From Roseiarcus sp963787135 (GTDB taxonomy: Bacteria; Pseudomonadota; Alphaproteobacteria; Rhizobiales; Beijerinckiaceae): DNA of 64,000 bases. The position numbers and the translations under genes are program-made. The notes beneath the pieces were generated by a model. It had not been told where the DNA came from and did no database searches. It saw nothing but the letters and a program-made list of their open reading frames with translations. The DNA is taken from positions 248,001 to 312,000 of the forward strand of contig CAWBBW010000007.1 of NCBI GenBank assembly GCA_963787135.1. Reading direction: 5' to 3'. Below, piece by piece: positions 37,004 to 46,173 of this stretch. Each line of letters starts with the position of its first letter. The stretch's first letter is position 1.

Positions 37004-37831
37004 CTACGGCTCCGCCAGCCGGTCGGCGAATTCGCCGATCGTCTTGGCGTAAACCGGCGCGTTGTTCCATTCGAGGATGGCGGCGAAATTGGGCTCGCCC
37101 TCATCCCATTTCGCGCCGCGCTGCCAGCCGTGGGCCTGCAGGAAATTGGCGGTGGAGGCGAGGGCGTCGGCGGAATTGCCGATCAGATTGCCGCCCCGGC
37201 CGCCGTTCGAGGAGACGCCATATTTGAGATATGCCGAGGGCATGAACTGGGTCTGGCCAAGTTCCCCCGCCCAGGCGCCGCGCATCTGGCTGGGAGTGAG
37301 CAGGCCGCGCTGGACGATCATCAGCGCGTCGATGAGCTCGGCCCGATAGAGATTTCCGCGACGGCAGTCGTAGGCCAGCGTCGCCAGCGCGCTGAAGGTC
37401 GGATAGGAGCCGAGGCCGGAGCCGAAGTCGGTCTCGAGCCCCCAGATCGCCACCAGAACCGGGCCGGGCACGCCGTAGCGCTGCTCGATCCTGTCGAGCG
37501 GTTCGGCATAGGCGACGAGCATCGTCTTGCCCCGCTTGATCCGGGCGGGCGTGATATGACGCGCGGCAAAGGCGGCGTAGTTGCCCTGAAGCGCCGCCTG
37601 GCCGTGATCGTGCGCCAGCACCGATGGGTCGAAATTGGCGTTGGTCAGCGCGCTGTCGACCACATCGGGCGAAACGCCGTCGTTGATCGCCACCTGCTTG
37701 AAGTCTTCGAGCCAGGCCTTGAAGCCTTCCGGACTGTCGCCGCACTGCGCCGCGCGCGCAGCCCCGGCGCCGAAGGCCAAAGCCGCAAGGGCGGCAATCG
37801 ACAGGGCTCTCACGACGTCTCCAGACTGCAT
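37004..37831 (-). CDS. Lytic murein transglycosylase, MltB-type
   Basis: A 275-residue periplasmic enzyme that cleaves peptidoglycan glycan strands to 1,6-anhydro products. It has a signal peptide (ALSIAALAALAFGAGAARA) and the SLT_2 domain, with the catalytic Glu in AIWGLETDFGSGLGSYPTFS. It also has GELGQTQFMPSAYLKYGVSS, GNLIGNSADALASTANFLQA and HGWQRGAKWDEGEP. It lacks a C-terminal peptidoglycan-binding domain and a lipobox, so it is probably soluble. Confidence 0.93.
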   Translation of the reverse strand: MQSGDVVRALSIAALAALAFGAGAARAAQCGDSPEGFKAWLEDFKQVAINDGVSPDVVDSALTNANFDPSVLAHDHGQAALQGNYAAFAARHITPARIKRGKTMLVAYAEPLDRIEQRYGVPGPVLVAIWGLETDFGSGLGSYPTFSALATLAYDCRRGNLYRAELIDALMIVQRGLLTPSQMRGAWAGELGQTQFMPSAYLKYGVSSNGGRGGNLIGNSADALASTANFLQAHGWQRGAKWDEGEPNFAAILEWNNAPVYAKTIGEFADRLAEP

Positions 37832-38350
37832 AAGGGCGGCTCCAAGTTTATCGAAGATGATTCGGGGAAACGATAGAAGGGAAACAGGGCTGAACCTTGG
37901 CTGAACACCCTTATCAATTCCACCTCACACGCCGCCCTACAGGATTTCACACATCTGCGTAGCCCACGAGTGCGCTGGATCAAGCGGTTGCGCGCCCCTT
38001 CTCCACGAAGTGGGGAAGGTGACGGGCGAAGCCCGACGGATGGGGTGCGGAAAGCAGGAACGCGTCGTCCAAGGATCGTTCTGGTAGTCGTGCCAGCCTG
38101 CGGCTTCGAAGCAGCGGGCCACACCCCACCCGGCGCTTCGCGCCACCTTCCCCAGCAGAGCTGGGGAAGGAACCCGCGCCGCAATTCTAGACGTGTGAAT
38201 ACCGTAGCCCGCCACCTCTTGGACCGTCCGGAATTCGAGAGCGTGAGGGGTGATGCCATATTCGCTTCGTAACTATCAAGCTCCGCGCGCCGCCTGGCCC
38301 TGGTAGAACAGCGTTGGCCGCCTTCGCCCCCCATGCTAGAAGCCCGCGCC
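37832..38350. repeat. Intergenic region with a palindromic element
   Basis: A 500 bp gap between divergent genes. At 37990-38170 lies an inverted-repeat element with arms such as CCTTCTCCAC/GTGGGGAAGG, CGAAGCCCGAC with GGATGGGGTG, and the mirrored ACCCCACCC/GGCGCTTCGCGCC followed by CCTTCCCCAGCAGAGCTGGG. It is a non-coding repeat of the kind seen at 18335. The rest holds the two promoters. Confidence 0.55.
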
Positions 38351-39550
38351 ATGACCCTCGCCGTCTCAGCCGCAGAAGACCGCGGGCCCGTGCGGCTCGC
38401 CGGGGCGACGCGGGCCGAGCTCGCCAGCGCTCTCACCGACCTTGGCGTCGCCGACCGCGAGCGCAAGATGCGCGTCTCGCAACTCTGGCACTGGATCTAC
38501 CATCGCGGCGCGCGCGATTTCTCGTCGATCCGCAACATCGCCCGGCCGTTGCTCGACAGGCTCGGCGAACGCCACAATCTTGGGCGTCCGGAAATCGTGG
38601 CCGAGCAGGTATCGGCCGACGGCACCCGCAAATGGCTGCTGCGCCTTCCTCCTGTCCATGCGCGCGACAAAGGCGCCGAGATCGAATGCGTCTATATCCC
38701 AGAGTCCGACCGGGGCACCCTCTGCGTCTCGAGCCAGGTCGGCTGCACCCTCAATTGCTCGTTCTGCCACACCGGCACCATGCCGCTCGTCCGCAATCTC
38801 ACCGCAGCGGAGATCGTCGGCCAGGTTCTGGTGGCGCGCGACCGGCTCGGCGATTTCCCGGGCGGCGTCGCGCCGACCGATGGCCTCGTGCCGTCGGGCG
38901 AGGGCGTTCGCGCGGTGTCGAATATCGTCTTTATGGGGATGGGCGAACCGCTCTACAATTTCGAGGCGGTGCGCGATGCGATCGCGGTCATGACCGACGG
39001 AGACGGACTGTCGCTCTCCAGGCGCCGCATCACCGTCTCGACATCTGGCGTCGCGCCCGAAATGTCGAGGCTTGGAGCCGAATGCGGGACCATGCTCGCG
39101 GTATCGCTGCATGCGACCAACAACCCGCTGCGCGACAGGCTCGTGCCGCTCAACCGCAAATATCCAATCGAGCAGCTTATGCAGGCTTGCCGCGACTATC
39201 CGGGCGCGTCCAACGCCCGGCGCATCACATTCGAATATGTGATGCTGAAGGGCGTGAACGACACGCCGGCGGAGGCAAAGGAGCTCGTGCGCCTGCTCAA
39301 GGGCCTGCCGGCCAAAATCAACCTCATTCCATTCAATCCATGGCCCGGAAGCCCCTTCGAGTGCTCTGATTGGGAAACGATTGAGCGATTCTCGGAAATC
39401 GTCTTCAACGCGGGCTATGCGAGCCCGGTGCGCACGCCGCGCGGCCGCGACATCCTCGCCGCCTGCGGGCAACTGAAGAGCGAAAGCGAGAAATTGCGGG
39501 CGCGGGCGCGGATGATGCTCGAGGAGAGTCTGGCCGTTGGACAAGAATGA
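38351..39550 (+). CDS. rlmN: 23S rRNA (adenine-2503-C2)-methyltransferase / tRNA methyltransferase
   Basis: RlmN is a radical SAM methyltransferase of A2503 in 23S rRNA and A37 in some tRNAs. The cluster motif Cx3Cx2C is in CTLNCSFCHTG. Other family blocks are RKMRVSQLWHWIYHRGARDF, SSQVGCTLNCSF, NIVFMGMGEPLYNF, GVAPEMSRLGAECGTMLAVS, LHATNNPLRDRLVPLNRKYP and LIPFNPWPGSPFECSD. The active-site cysteine is in the C-terminal AACGQL. Two ATGs (38333 and 38351) are possible; neither has a strong ribosome site. Confidence 0.95.
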   Translation: MTLAVSAAEDRGPVRLAGATRAELASALTDLGVADRERKMRVSQLWHWIYHRGARDFSSIRNIARPLLDRLGERHNLGRPEIVAEQVSADGTRKWLLRLPPVHARDKGAEIECVYIPESDRGTLCVSSQVGCTLNCSFCHTGTMPLVRNLTAAEIVGQVLVARDRLGDFPGGVAPTDGLVPSGEGVRAVSNIVFMGMGEPLYNFEAVRDAIAVMTDGDGLSLSRRRITVSTSGVAPEMSRLGAECGTMLAVSLHATNNPLRDRLVPLNRKYPIEQLMQACRDYPGASNARRITFEYVMLKGVNDTPAEAKELVRLLKGLPAKINLIPFNPWPGSPFECSDWETIERFSEIVFNAGYASPVRTPRGRDILAACGQLKSESEKLRARARMMLEESLAVGQE

Positions 39551-39695
39551 CGCGCGCCCGGCGCGACCCCGCTCGCGCCTCAATGCTGGACCATTTAGCG
39601 TGTCTTGGTCGCAGGCTACCCGCTGGTTGCGTTTTTGGCGGAACTCATCATCTTCATCGCCCCATCCTTCGACAGCCTGACCACCGAGCGCGCGC

Positions 39696-40682
39696 ATGGA
39701 CCAAATTACAGGAGACCGTCCTTCCCACGAACTCCATCGAACGCCCCGGCGCAGCGAACGCCTGCGCCAGCGGGCGGCATGGATGTATTTCGTCGAGGAA
39801 ATGACCCAGAGCGCCATCGCCGACGCGCTCGGGGTCGGGCGGGTGACGGTCGTCAGGATGCTGGCGGAGGCGAAGGCGCTCGGCGAGGTCCGAATTGCCC
39901 TCGCGCGTGGAAACGCCGAGCTCGGCGGCCTCGAGGCCGCCCTTTGCAAGGCTTATGGATTCGAGGAGGCGATCGTCGCGCCGCTTTCCTCGCCGTCCGC
40001 CGACGCCACTGCCCCGATCAGCGCGGCGCTTGGCGAATATGTTTCCGCGCTGCTGCGCAACGAGATGAAAATCGGCCTCGGCTGGGGTCGCACGCTGAAC
40101 CGCTCGCTCGAGTATCTGCGCGAGCGCTCGCTGAAAAATCTCAGCGTCGTCTCGCTGGTTGGCGGGGTCACCCATTTCGCGCATGACAATCCGGCGGAAT
40201 TTCCTTCCGCCTTCGCTCGCGCGTTCAACGCGGACTGCTATCTCATTCCGGCGCCGGCGCTGGTCGACAGCCCGGCGACCAAGGCGGCGCTGATCGAGCG
40301 CTGCGGCCTCGGCGCCGTCTATGCGTTCGCCAACGCGCTGGACGCCATCGTCGTCAGTGTCGGCTCGCTCGGCGACCTGGCGACGATCTCGCGCTTCGAA
40401 CTCATCGGCAAGGCCGACCGGCGCGTGATGAGCGAATACGGCGGCGTCGGCGAACTGCTTTGCAACGTCTACGACAAGGAAGGCCGCTTCATCGACCATC
40501 CGCTCAATCAGCGGGTCATGTCAGTGCCGATGGAAGCGGTTTGCACCGCGCCGGTCCGGGTGCTCGCCGCCGGCGGCGCCCACAAGCTCGCCGCAATTCA
40601 GGGAGCGCTCAAGCTCCTGAGGCCGACGGCGTTCGTGACCGACGAGGCGAGCGCGCGTCGGCTGACGGGCCAGTCGGTGTAG
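39696..40682 (+). CDS. SorC/DeoR-type sugar-binding transcriptional regulator
   Basis: A 328-residue regulator. The N-terminal helix-turn-helix is AWMYFVEEMTQSAIADALGV then GRVTVVRMLAEAKALGEVRI. The C-terminal sugar-phosphate-binding domain has IGLGWGRTLNRSLEYL, LVGGVTHFAHDN, FNADCYLIPAPALVDSPATK, GELLCNVYDKEGRFIDHPLN and AAGGAHKLAAIQGALK. It probably controls the adjacent oxidoreductase gene, which starts 250 bp downstream on the same strand. Confidence 0.9.
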   Translation: MDQITGDRPSHELHRTPRRSERLRQRAAWMYFVEEMTQSAIADALGVGRVTVVRMLAEAKALGEVRIALARGNAELGGLEAALCKAYGFEEAIVAPLSSPSADATAPISAALGEYVSALLRNEMKIGLGWGRTLNRSLEYLRERSLKNLSVVSLVGGVTHFAHDNPAEFPSAFARAFNADCYLIPAPALVDSPATKAALIERCGLGAVYAFANALDAIVVSVGSLGDLATISRFELIGKADRRVMSEYGGVGELLCNVYDKEGRFIDHPLNQRVMSVPMEAVCTAPVRVLAAGGAHKLAAIQGALKLLRPTAFVTDEASARRLTGQSV

Positions 40683-40932
40683 GGGCAAAACCCCATCGCT
40701 CTGCTTACGCCGGCGACCCGATCGCCTGGCGCAAAGAGCGGGCTTTCCCTGACGGCTTGGCGAACGGGCGAAGTCCTGACCCAAACCGCGCGTTCCCCTC
40801 CAGTCCCGACGGAACGCGCGGGACTCCGGATTGACGGTCCAAGCCCCCTTATTCCATAGTCGATCCGTTTCAATATGAAAAATCGCCGGTTCGGCGAATT
40901 TCCAAGCATCCGAGATCTATGGGAGGAAGATC

Positions 40933-42505
40933 ATGGCCAACTATGTGATTGTCGGGGCCGGCTCGGCCGGCTGCGTACTGGCGGCGCGGCTCTCAGAGGA
41001 TCCGGCGGCAGAGGTCGTGCTCATCGAGGCGGGCCCGCCCGACCGGGCGCAGGAGATTCACATCCCGGTCGCCTGGAGGCAACTCTTCAAGTCGCGGCAC
41101 GACTGGGACTACGCAAGCGAGACGGAGCCCGGGCTTGACCGCCGTCGCGTCTACCTGCCGCGCGGCAAGATGCTCGGCGGTTCGAGCTCGATGAACGCGA
41201 TGATTTACATCCGGGGAGCCCGCGCCGACTACGACGGCTAGCGAGCGAGGGCGCGAAGGGGTGGGCCTACGATGATCTCCTGCCCTACTTTCGCCGGTCG
41301 GAAGCCAATGAGCGCGGCGAGGACCAGTACCACGGCAAACTCGGCCCGTTGACGGTCAGCGATGGGCGGTCGCGATATTCGCTGATGGACGCCTTCGTGG
41401 AGGCGGGGGTGGAGGCGGGCCATCCCCGCAATCCCGACTTCAACGGCGAGAAGCAGGACGGCGTCGGCCTCTATCAGCTCACCCAGCGCAACGGCATGCG
41501 CTGCAGCGCCGCCGTCGCCTTTCTCCATCCCGCTCTCGGCCGTCCAAACCTGAAGGTCGTCACGGACGCGCTCGCGACCCGGATTCTGTTCGATGGGCCT
41601 CGGGCGAGCGGCGTCGAAATCATCCGCCACGGCGAGCTTCAGGAGATCCACGCAGAGACGGAGGTTATCTTGTCCGCCGGTGCATACAATTCGCCTCAAT
41701 TGCTGCTCCTTTCGGGGATCGGCCCGGCGAGCGACCTGGCCCAGCTGATGATCCCGGTCCGTGTCGATCTGCCGGTCGGCGAGGGCCTGCAGGATCACCC
41801 CATTGTCGTGATGAGCTGGCATTCGGAGACCGAGGGCTTGCTCAGCGCGCGCTCGCCCGCGAACGTAGAGCGCCTTCAGCGCGAAGGTCGCGGGCCGCTC
41901 ACCTCGAACGCCTCCGAGGCCGGCGGGTTTTTCCGCACTCGGAGCGATCTCGAAGCGCCAGACATCCAGTTTCACGCGGCGCCCGCCAACGCCCTTATCG
42001 GCGAGGAGGCGCTGACGAGGCCGACGAGTCACGGCGTCGCGTTCGGACCGTGCGTGCTAAAGCCGACGAGCCGCGGCAAGCTATCGTTGCGCACCGCGGA
42101 CCCCGGCTCGAAGCCGCGCATCTTCCACAATTTCTTCGCCGCCGAGGAAGACCGGCGGAGCATGATCGAAGGCGTTCGGATCGGCCTCGACATCGCCGCG
42201 CAACCGGCGCTTCGCGCCCATATCAAGGGGCCGAATTTTGTCCCGCACTCGCCGGCGGATACGGATGTCTGGGATTACGTCCGGCGCTACGCCTACACGA
42301 CCAACACCCCACAAGCACTTGCGCGATCGGGCCCGTAGTCGACAGCGAGCTCAAGGTGCATGGCGTCGAAAGGCTCCGGGTCGTGGACGCTTCGGTCATG
42401 CCGAGCGTCGTGCGCGGCAACACCAACGCGCCGACGATCATGATCGCGGAGACAGCCGCCGATCTGATCCGCAGCACGCGCAGCCCCGCCCCGATCGCGG
42501 CCTAG
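40933..42505 (+). pseudogene. GMC-family FAD oxidoreductase (choline dehydrogenase-like), two frameshifts
   Basis: The start has a GGGAGG ribosome site and reads NYVIVGAGSAGCVLAARLSE, the FAD-binding GxGxxG. The GMC signature RGKMLGGSSSMNAMIYIRGA follows. The frame breaks at 41241 (ADYDG then stop; the sequence resumes as EGAKGWAYDDLLPYFRRSEA) and again at about 42310, before HPTSTCAIGPVVDSELKVHG with the catalytic His region, ending RGNTNAPTIMIAE. Both look like one-base deletions. With them repaired it is a full-length enzyme of about 525 residues oxidising an alcohol or sugar-like substrate. Confidence 0.85.
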
Positions 42506-42615
42506 GTACCGAACGCCCCCGGCCCGACGCGTCCGGTGCTTCTCGCTCGTTCACTTCGTCGGCCGGGGGCAACAGCGCAGATAGAGCCCCAGTCTGCCCA
42601 AACTCGTCTAGCCCG

Positions 42616-43620
42616 CTACGCCAGCGGCCCCGCTGGCCGCAAGACGCCGGTCTCGAGGCCGTTCCAGTTCACAAGCCGCGGCGCGACGAAGGGCGCGAGC
42701 CTGGCGCGGACATCCGGCTCGAATCCGCCGAAGCGCTCGAGGAGCGACGCGATCGCGACCTGCGCCGCGCGCGCTCCCCCGTCGTCGGCCTTGACCGCAA
42801 GCCCCAGCCCTGCCTCCGGCAGCGCGGCGCAGAATACGCCTTCGGCCCCCGTCTTGGTGAAGGCGCGTGCGCCCAGCACAGTCATGATCTCGGTATCGAA
42901 CCGCCCTGCCCCGGCGACCGCCGCCGGATGGGCCGCCACCGCCGCCCGGATCCGCGCCGCCGCGTTGGCGCGCGACCGCGCGAGCCCGTCGCCGGTCACG
43001 AACCGCGCAAAACCATAAGCCAGCGAGCGCAGAGGAATCGCATAGGTCGGGATCGAGCAGCCGTCGATCCCCCGCGTTTCCTCGTCGAGCCGCGCCTTTG
43101 TCATGTCGGCGACCGCAGCCGCAACCTCGCGCTGGACCGGGTGATCCGGAGCGAGATAGCCCCTGGGGTCGACCCCTTCGGCGCAGGCAAGGCAGATGAA
43201 ACCCGCGTGCTTGCCGGAGCAATTGTTGTGCAGCGCATTCGGGGTCCCACCGGAACGCGCAAGCGCCCTCGCCGCGGCCTCGCCAAGCGGCCAATGAACG
43301 CCGCACTCGAGCACGCTCTCGTCGCGCCCGGCCTTCGCAAGCATCGCCCGCGCGGTTGCGACATGGTCCTCCTCGCCGGAATGCGAAGCGCAGGCGAGCG
43401 CGATCTCCTTTGGGCTCAAGCCGAGGCGGTCTGCGGCGCCGCTCTCGAGCAGCGGCAGGGCCTGCAGCGCCTTGATGGCGGAGCGCGGGTAGACCGGCCG
43501 CTCGATGTCGCCGAACGCCATCACGATCGCGCCGGTAGCGTCGACCACCGCTCCAGCGCCGCGATGGGCCGATTCGACCCGATCGCCGCGCAAAACCTCG
43601 GCGATCACGGGATTGCCCAT
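42616..43620 (-). CDS. L-asparaginase II family protein
   Basis: A 334-residue member of the asparaginase II family known from Rhizobium etli, which hydrolyses asparagine and is unrelated to E. coli AnsA/B. Family blocks are RSAIKALQALPLLESGAADR, IALACASHSGEEDHVATARA (conserved Ser and Cys), LECGVHWPLGEAAARALA, LHNNCSGKHAGFICLACAEG, GCSIPTYAIPLRSLAYGFAR and GRFDTEIMTVLG. It is convergent with the GMC gene and divergent from the CBS-BON gene. Confidence 0.9.
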   Translation of the reverse strand: MGNPVIAEVLRGDRVESAHRGAGAVVDATGAIVMAFGDIERPVYPRSAIKALQALPLLESGAADRLGLSPKEIALACASHSGEEDHVATARAMLAKAGRDESVLECGVHWPLGEAAARALARSGGTPNALHNNCSGKHAGFICLACAEGVDPRGYLAPDHPVQREVAAAVADMTKARLDEETRGIDGCSIPTYAIPLRSLAYGFARFVTGDGLARSRANAAARIRAAVAAHPAAVAGAGRFDTEIMTVLGARAFTKTGAEGVFCAALPEAGLGLAVKADDGGARAAQVAIASLLERFGGFEPDVRARLAPFVAPRLVNWNGLETGVLRPAGPLA

Positions 43621-43736
43621 CTCCGGCTCCTCGAAAGCGCGGCCAATCGGCGCATGGGCAAGCCCGCGCCGGAAGACTAAATTGCTAGCGCAGCCGGGGG
43701 ACCGGCGATAGGAGGGGTTTTTTGGAGGCGTGAGGC

Positions 43737-44453
43737 ATGCGCGTTCGGGAGGTGATGACCTATGGCGCGATCGGCGTGCCCGAGACGGCGACGCTGGCCG
43801 AGACGATCGAGACCCTGCTCCGCTCGCACGTCAGCGCCCTTCTTGTTTTCGACGCCGAGCACGCTTTGGCCGGCATCTTGAGCGAAGGGGACCTTTTGCG
43901 CCGGGCCGAGCTCGGCACGGAAACAAAGCGCGCGCACTGGCTGGAGTTCCTGCTCAGCGGCGGCCGTCTCGCCGAGACTTACGCGCACAGCCATGGGCGC
44001 AGGGCCAGCGAAGTCATGACCGCCAAGGTGGTGACCATCCCCGAGGACGCAGACCTCAGCGAGGCAGTCGACCTGATGCTCAAGCGCAACGTCAAGCGGT
44101 TGCCGGTGCTGCGAGGCGACTCGGTCGTCGGCGTCATCTCGCGCTCCGACTTGCTGAAGGGCCTGCTGGCGTCGTTGCCGAAGGCGGGCGCCCCGCATCC
44201 GGACGCGGAGATCAAGGCCTCCATTCAGGCCGACCTCGACAAACTCGCTTGGGCGCCCCGCGCGAGCGTCCGCGTCGAAGTCGCCAAAGGCGTGGTCACC
44301 TTCGAGGGCGCAATCACTGACGAGCGCATGCGCTCGGGCCTCAAGGTGATCGCCGAGAACACGCCCGGAGTGACCGCCGTCCACGACCGCATGTCCTGGA
44401 TCGAGCCCAACTCCGGTTTCTACGTGCCGTCAGAGGAAGACGATCGGTCATAG
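43737..44453 (+). CDS. Tandem CBS-domain protein with C-terminal BON domain
   Basis: A 238-residue protein. CBS repeat 1 covers MTYGAIGVPETATLAETIET to HALAGILSEGDLLRRAE and repeat 2 covers VMTAKVVTIPEDADLSEAVD to SVVGVISRSDLLKGLLASL. A BON domain follows (IQADLDKLAWAPRASVRVEV, VTFEGAITDERMRSGLKVIA). There is no signal peptide. CBS pairs bind adenosine nucleotides and often regulate partners, and BON domains bind lipids or other ligands. GGAGG lies 10 bp before the ATG. Confidence 0.9.
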   Translation: MRVREVMTYGAIGVPETATLAETIETLLRSHVSALLVFDAEHALAGILSEGDLLRRAELGTETKRAHWLEFLLSGGRLAETYAHSHGRRASEVMTAKVVTIPEDADLSEAVDLMLKRNVKRLPVLRGDSVVGVISRSDLLKGLLASLPKAGAPHPDAEIKASIQADLDKLAWAPRASVRVEVAKGVVTFEGAITDERMRSGLKVIAENTPGVTAVHDRMSWIEPNSGFYVPSEEDDRS

Positions 44454-44591
44454 CGCACGGACGCCCTGAGCGGCTCCCTGCAACGGTTGCCCCGTCCGCC
44501 TCGAATGTGCATTCTGCGCGCTCTCGCGCAAAACGGACGACCGGCGAGAAGCGTCTGTGGGCGTGCTCGGACATAGGCAACCGGGTCCAGA

Positions 44592-45266
44592 ATGATCGAG
44601 GAACCGCCCCCGCTGGTGTTCGCGCCGGCCGTCGAACGACCGCCAGCCGAGCTGGTCGAGGGATTCCGGGGCGCGCCGACAGGCTTCATCGTCGATGCGA
44701 TGGGCGGCTCGGGCGCGCTCGACTGGCGCATCAGGCCGATCGTCGGCCGCTCCTTCCTCGGCGTCGCGCTGACCTGCGACTGCGGCGCGGGCGACAACCT
44801 GGCTCTGATTGCCGCCTGCGCGGAGAGCGAGCCCGGCGACGTGCTGGTCGCGGCGACAGGCGGCTTTGCCGGCGCCGCAGTAACCGGAGATCTTCTGCTC
44901 GGCGTCGCGCGCAATCGCGGCGTCGTCGGCTTCGTCACCGACGGCCTCGTGCGCGACGTCGCCGATCTCGAGGCGCTGAACCTGCCGGTCTGCGCCATGG
45001 GCCTGACGCCGAATTCTCCCGGCAGGCGCGGCCCGGGCACGGTCGGTCTGCCGATCGTCTGCGGCGGCTCAACGGTCGCCACCGGCGACGTGGTCGTCGG
45101 CGATCGCGACGGCGTCGTCGTCGTGCCGCGCGCGCGGCTCGCCGAAACGCTTGCCAATCTGACCCAGGTCAAAGCCGCCGAAGCCGCAATGCTGGAGCGC
45201 GTGCGCGCGGGCTTACGAGAACTTCCCGTCACGCCCCTTGCGCGGCGTCCCGAGAGCCGGACATGA
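44592..45266 (+). CDS. RraA-like / HMG-type aldolase family protein
   Basis: A 224-residue protein of the RraA-like fold. It has FIVDAMGGSGALDWRIRPIV, GVALTCDCGAGDNLALIAAC, and the active-site type region AAVTGDLLLGVARNRGVVGF then VTDGLVRDVADLEAL, with the Arg-Asp pair (GLVRD) that binds metal and substrate in 4-hydroxy-4-methyl-2-oxoglutarate aldolases. It ends GGSTVATGDVVVGDRDGVVV. It heads a three-gene cluster with an amidohydrolase and a hydroxyacid oxidase. An aldolase or decarboxylase role fits better than RNase E inhibition, but the substrate is unknown. Confidence 0.87.
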   Translation: MIEEPPPLVFAPAVERPPAELVEGFRGAPTGFIVDAMGGSGALDWRIRPIVGRSFLGVALTCDCGAGDNLALIAACAESEPGDVLVAATGGFAGAAVTGDLLLGVARNRGVVGFVTDGLVRDVADLEALNLPVCAMGLTPNSPGRRGPGTVGLPIVCGGSTVATGDVVVGDRDGVVVVPRARLAETLANLTQVKAAEAAMLERVRAGLRELPVTPLARRPESRT

Positions 45267-45315
45267 CGGCGGAAGCCTGCGTCGCCGTGCAGGCAAGGCT
45301 GCGGAGGCTGGGCGC

Positions 45316-46173
45316 ATGATCGATTTCCCCATCATCGACTCCCACATCCATCTGCTCGACCAGAAGCGCTTCGGCTACGCCTGGGCGAGCGGCGCGCCGG
45401 CCCTCAAGCGCGACTGGACGCCGGACGACCTCGCCGGCGCAGCTAAACCCTTCGAGATCGAAGGCTTGGTCTTCGTCGAAGTCGATGTCGACACGCCGCA
45501 ATATCTGGACGAGGCGGCCTGGGTCGACGAGCTCGCCAAACGCGACCGTCGGGTGCTCGGCGCCGTCGCCTGCCTGCCTCTGGAAAAGGGCGCCGCGATC
45601 GAGCCGGAGATGGCCCGCATCGCCGGGCTCAAATCAGTCCGCGGCGTCCGCCGCCTCATCCAGAACCAGCCCGATCCCGAGTATGTGCTGAAGCCGGCGT
45701 TCCTCGAAGCGATGCGGCTCCTGCCGAAATACAATCTCTCGTTCGACATTTGCGTCTTCCATCCGCAATTGCCGAACACGCTGAAGATGATGCGCCTTTG
45801 TCCCGAGGTCGCCTTCGTCCTCGATCACATCGGCAAGCCCGGGATCAAGGCGGGTCTCGCCGATCCCTGGCGGGCCCACATCCGCGAGATGGCGGCGCTG
45901 CCGAATGTCGTGTGCAAGCTCTCGGGCCTCACGACCGAGGCCGATCCCAAGTCCTGGACGCGTGAGCAATTGCGGCCCTGCATCGACCACGTCGTCGAAT
46001 GCTTCGGCCCGGACCGCATTCTCTACGGCGGCGACTGGCCGGTCTCCGAACTTGCCGGCAGCTATCTCCAGTGGCTCATGACGCTCGACTGGGCGACCGC
46101 AGGCTTTTCCAGCGCCGACAAGCGCAAGCTCTTCCGCGACAACGCCGTCAAGGCCTATCGCCTGAGCGTCTGA
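45316..46173 (+). CDS. TIM-barrel amidohydrolase (COG3618-type lactonase)
   Basis: A 285-residue metal-dependent hydrolase. The metal-binding HxH is IDSHIHLLD. Later blocks are FVEVDVDTPQYLDEAAWVDE, GVRRLIQNQPDPEYV, FDICVFHPQLPNTLKMMRLC, FVLDHIGKPGIK, VVCKLSGLTTEADPKSW and ILYGGDWPVSELAGSYLQWL with the terminal Asp. Such proteins hydrolyse sugar lactones. The ATG at 45316 lies shortly after the rraA-like stop, and the stop overlaps the next gene's ATG (TGATG), so the cluster is translationally coupled. Confidence 0.9.
   Translation: MIDFPIIDSHIHLLDQKRFGYAWASGAPALKRDWTPDDLAGAAKPFEIEGLVFVEVDVDTPQYLDEAAWVDELAKRDRRVLGAVACLPLEKGAAIEPEMARIAGLKSVRGVRRLIQNQPDPEYVLKPAFLEAMRLLPKYNLSFDICVFHPQLPNTLKMMRLCPEVAFVLDHIGKPGIKAGLADPWRAHIREMAALPNVVCKLSGLTTEADPKSWTREQLRPCIDHVVECFGPDRILYGGDWPVSELAGSYLQWLMTLDWATAGFSSADKRKLFRDNAVKAYRLSV

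Noticed and set aside
38366..39949. Minus-strand frame of 527 codons opposite rlmN
   Set aside because: Antisense shadow of a clearly assigned gene.
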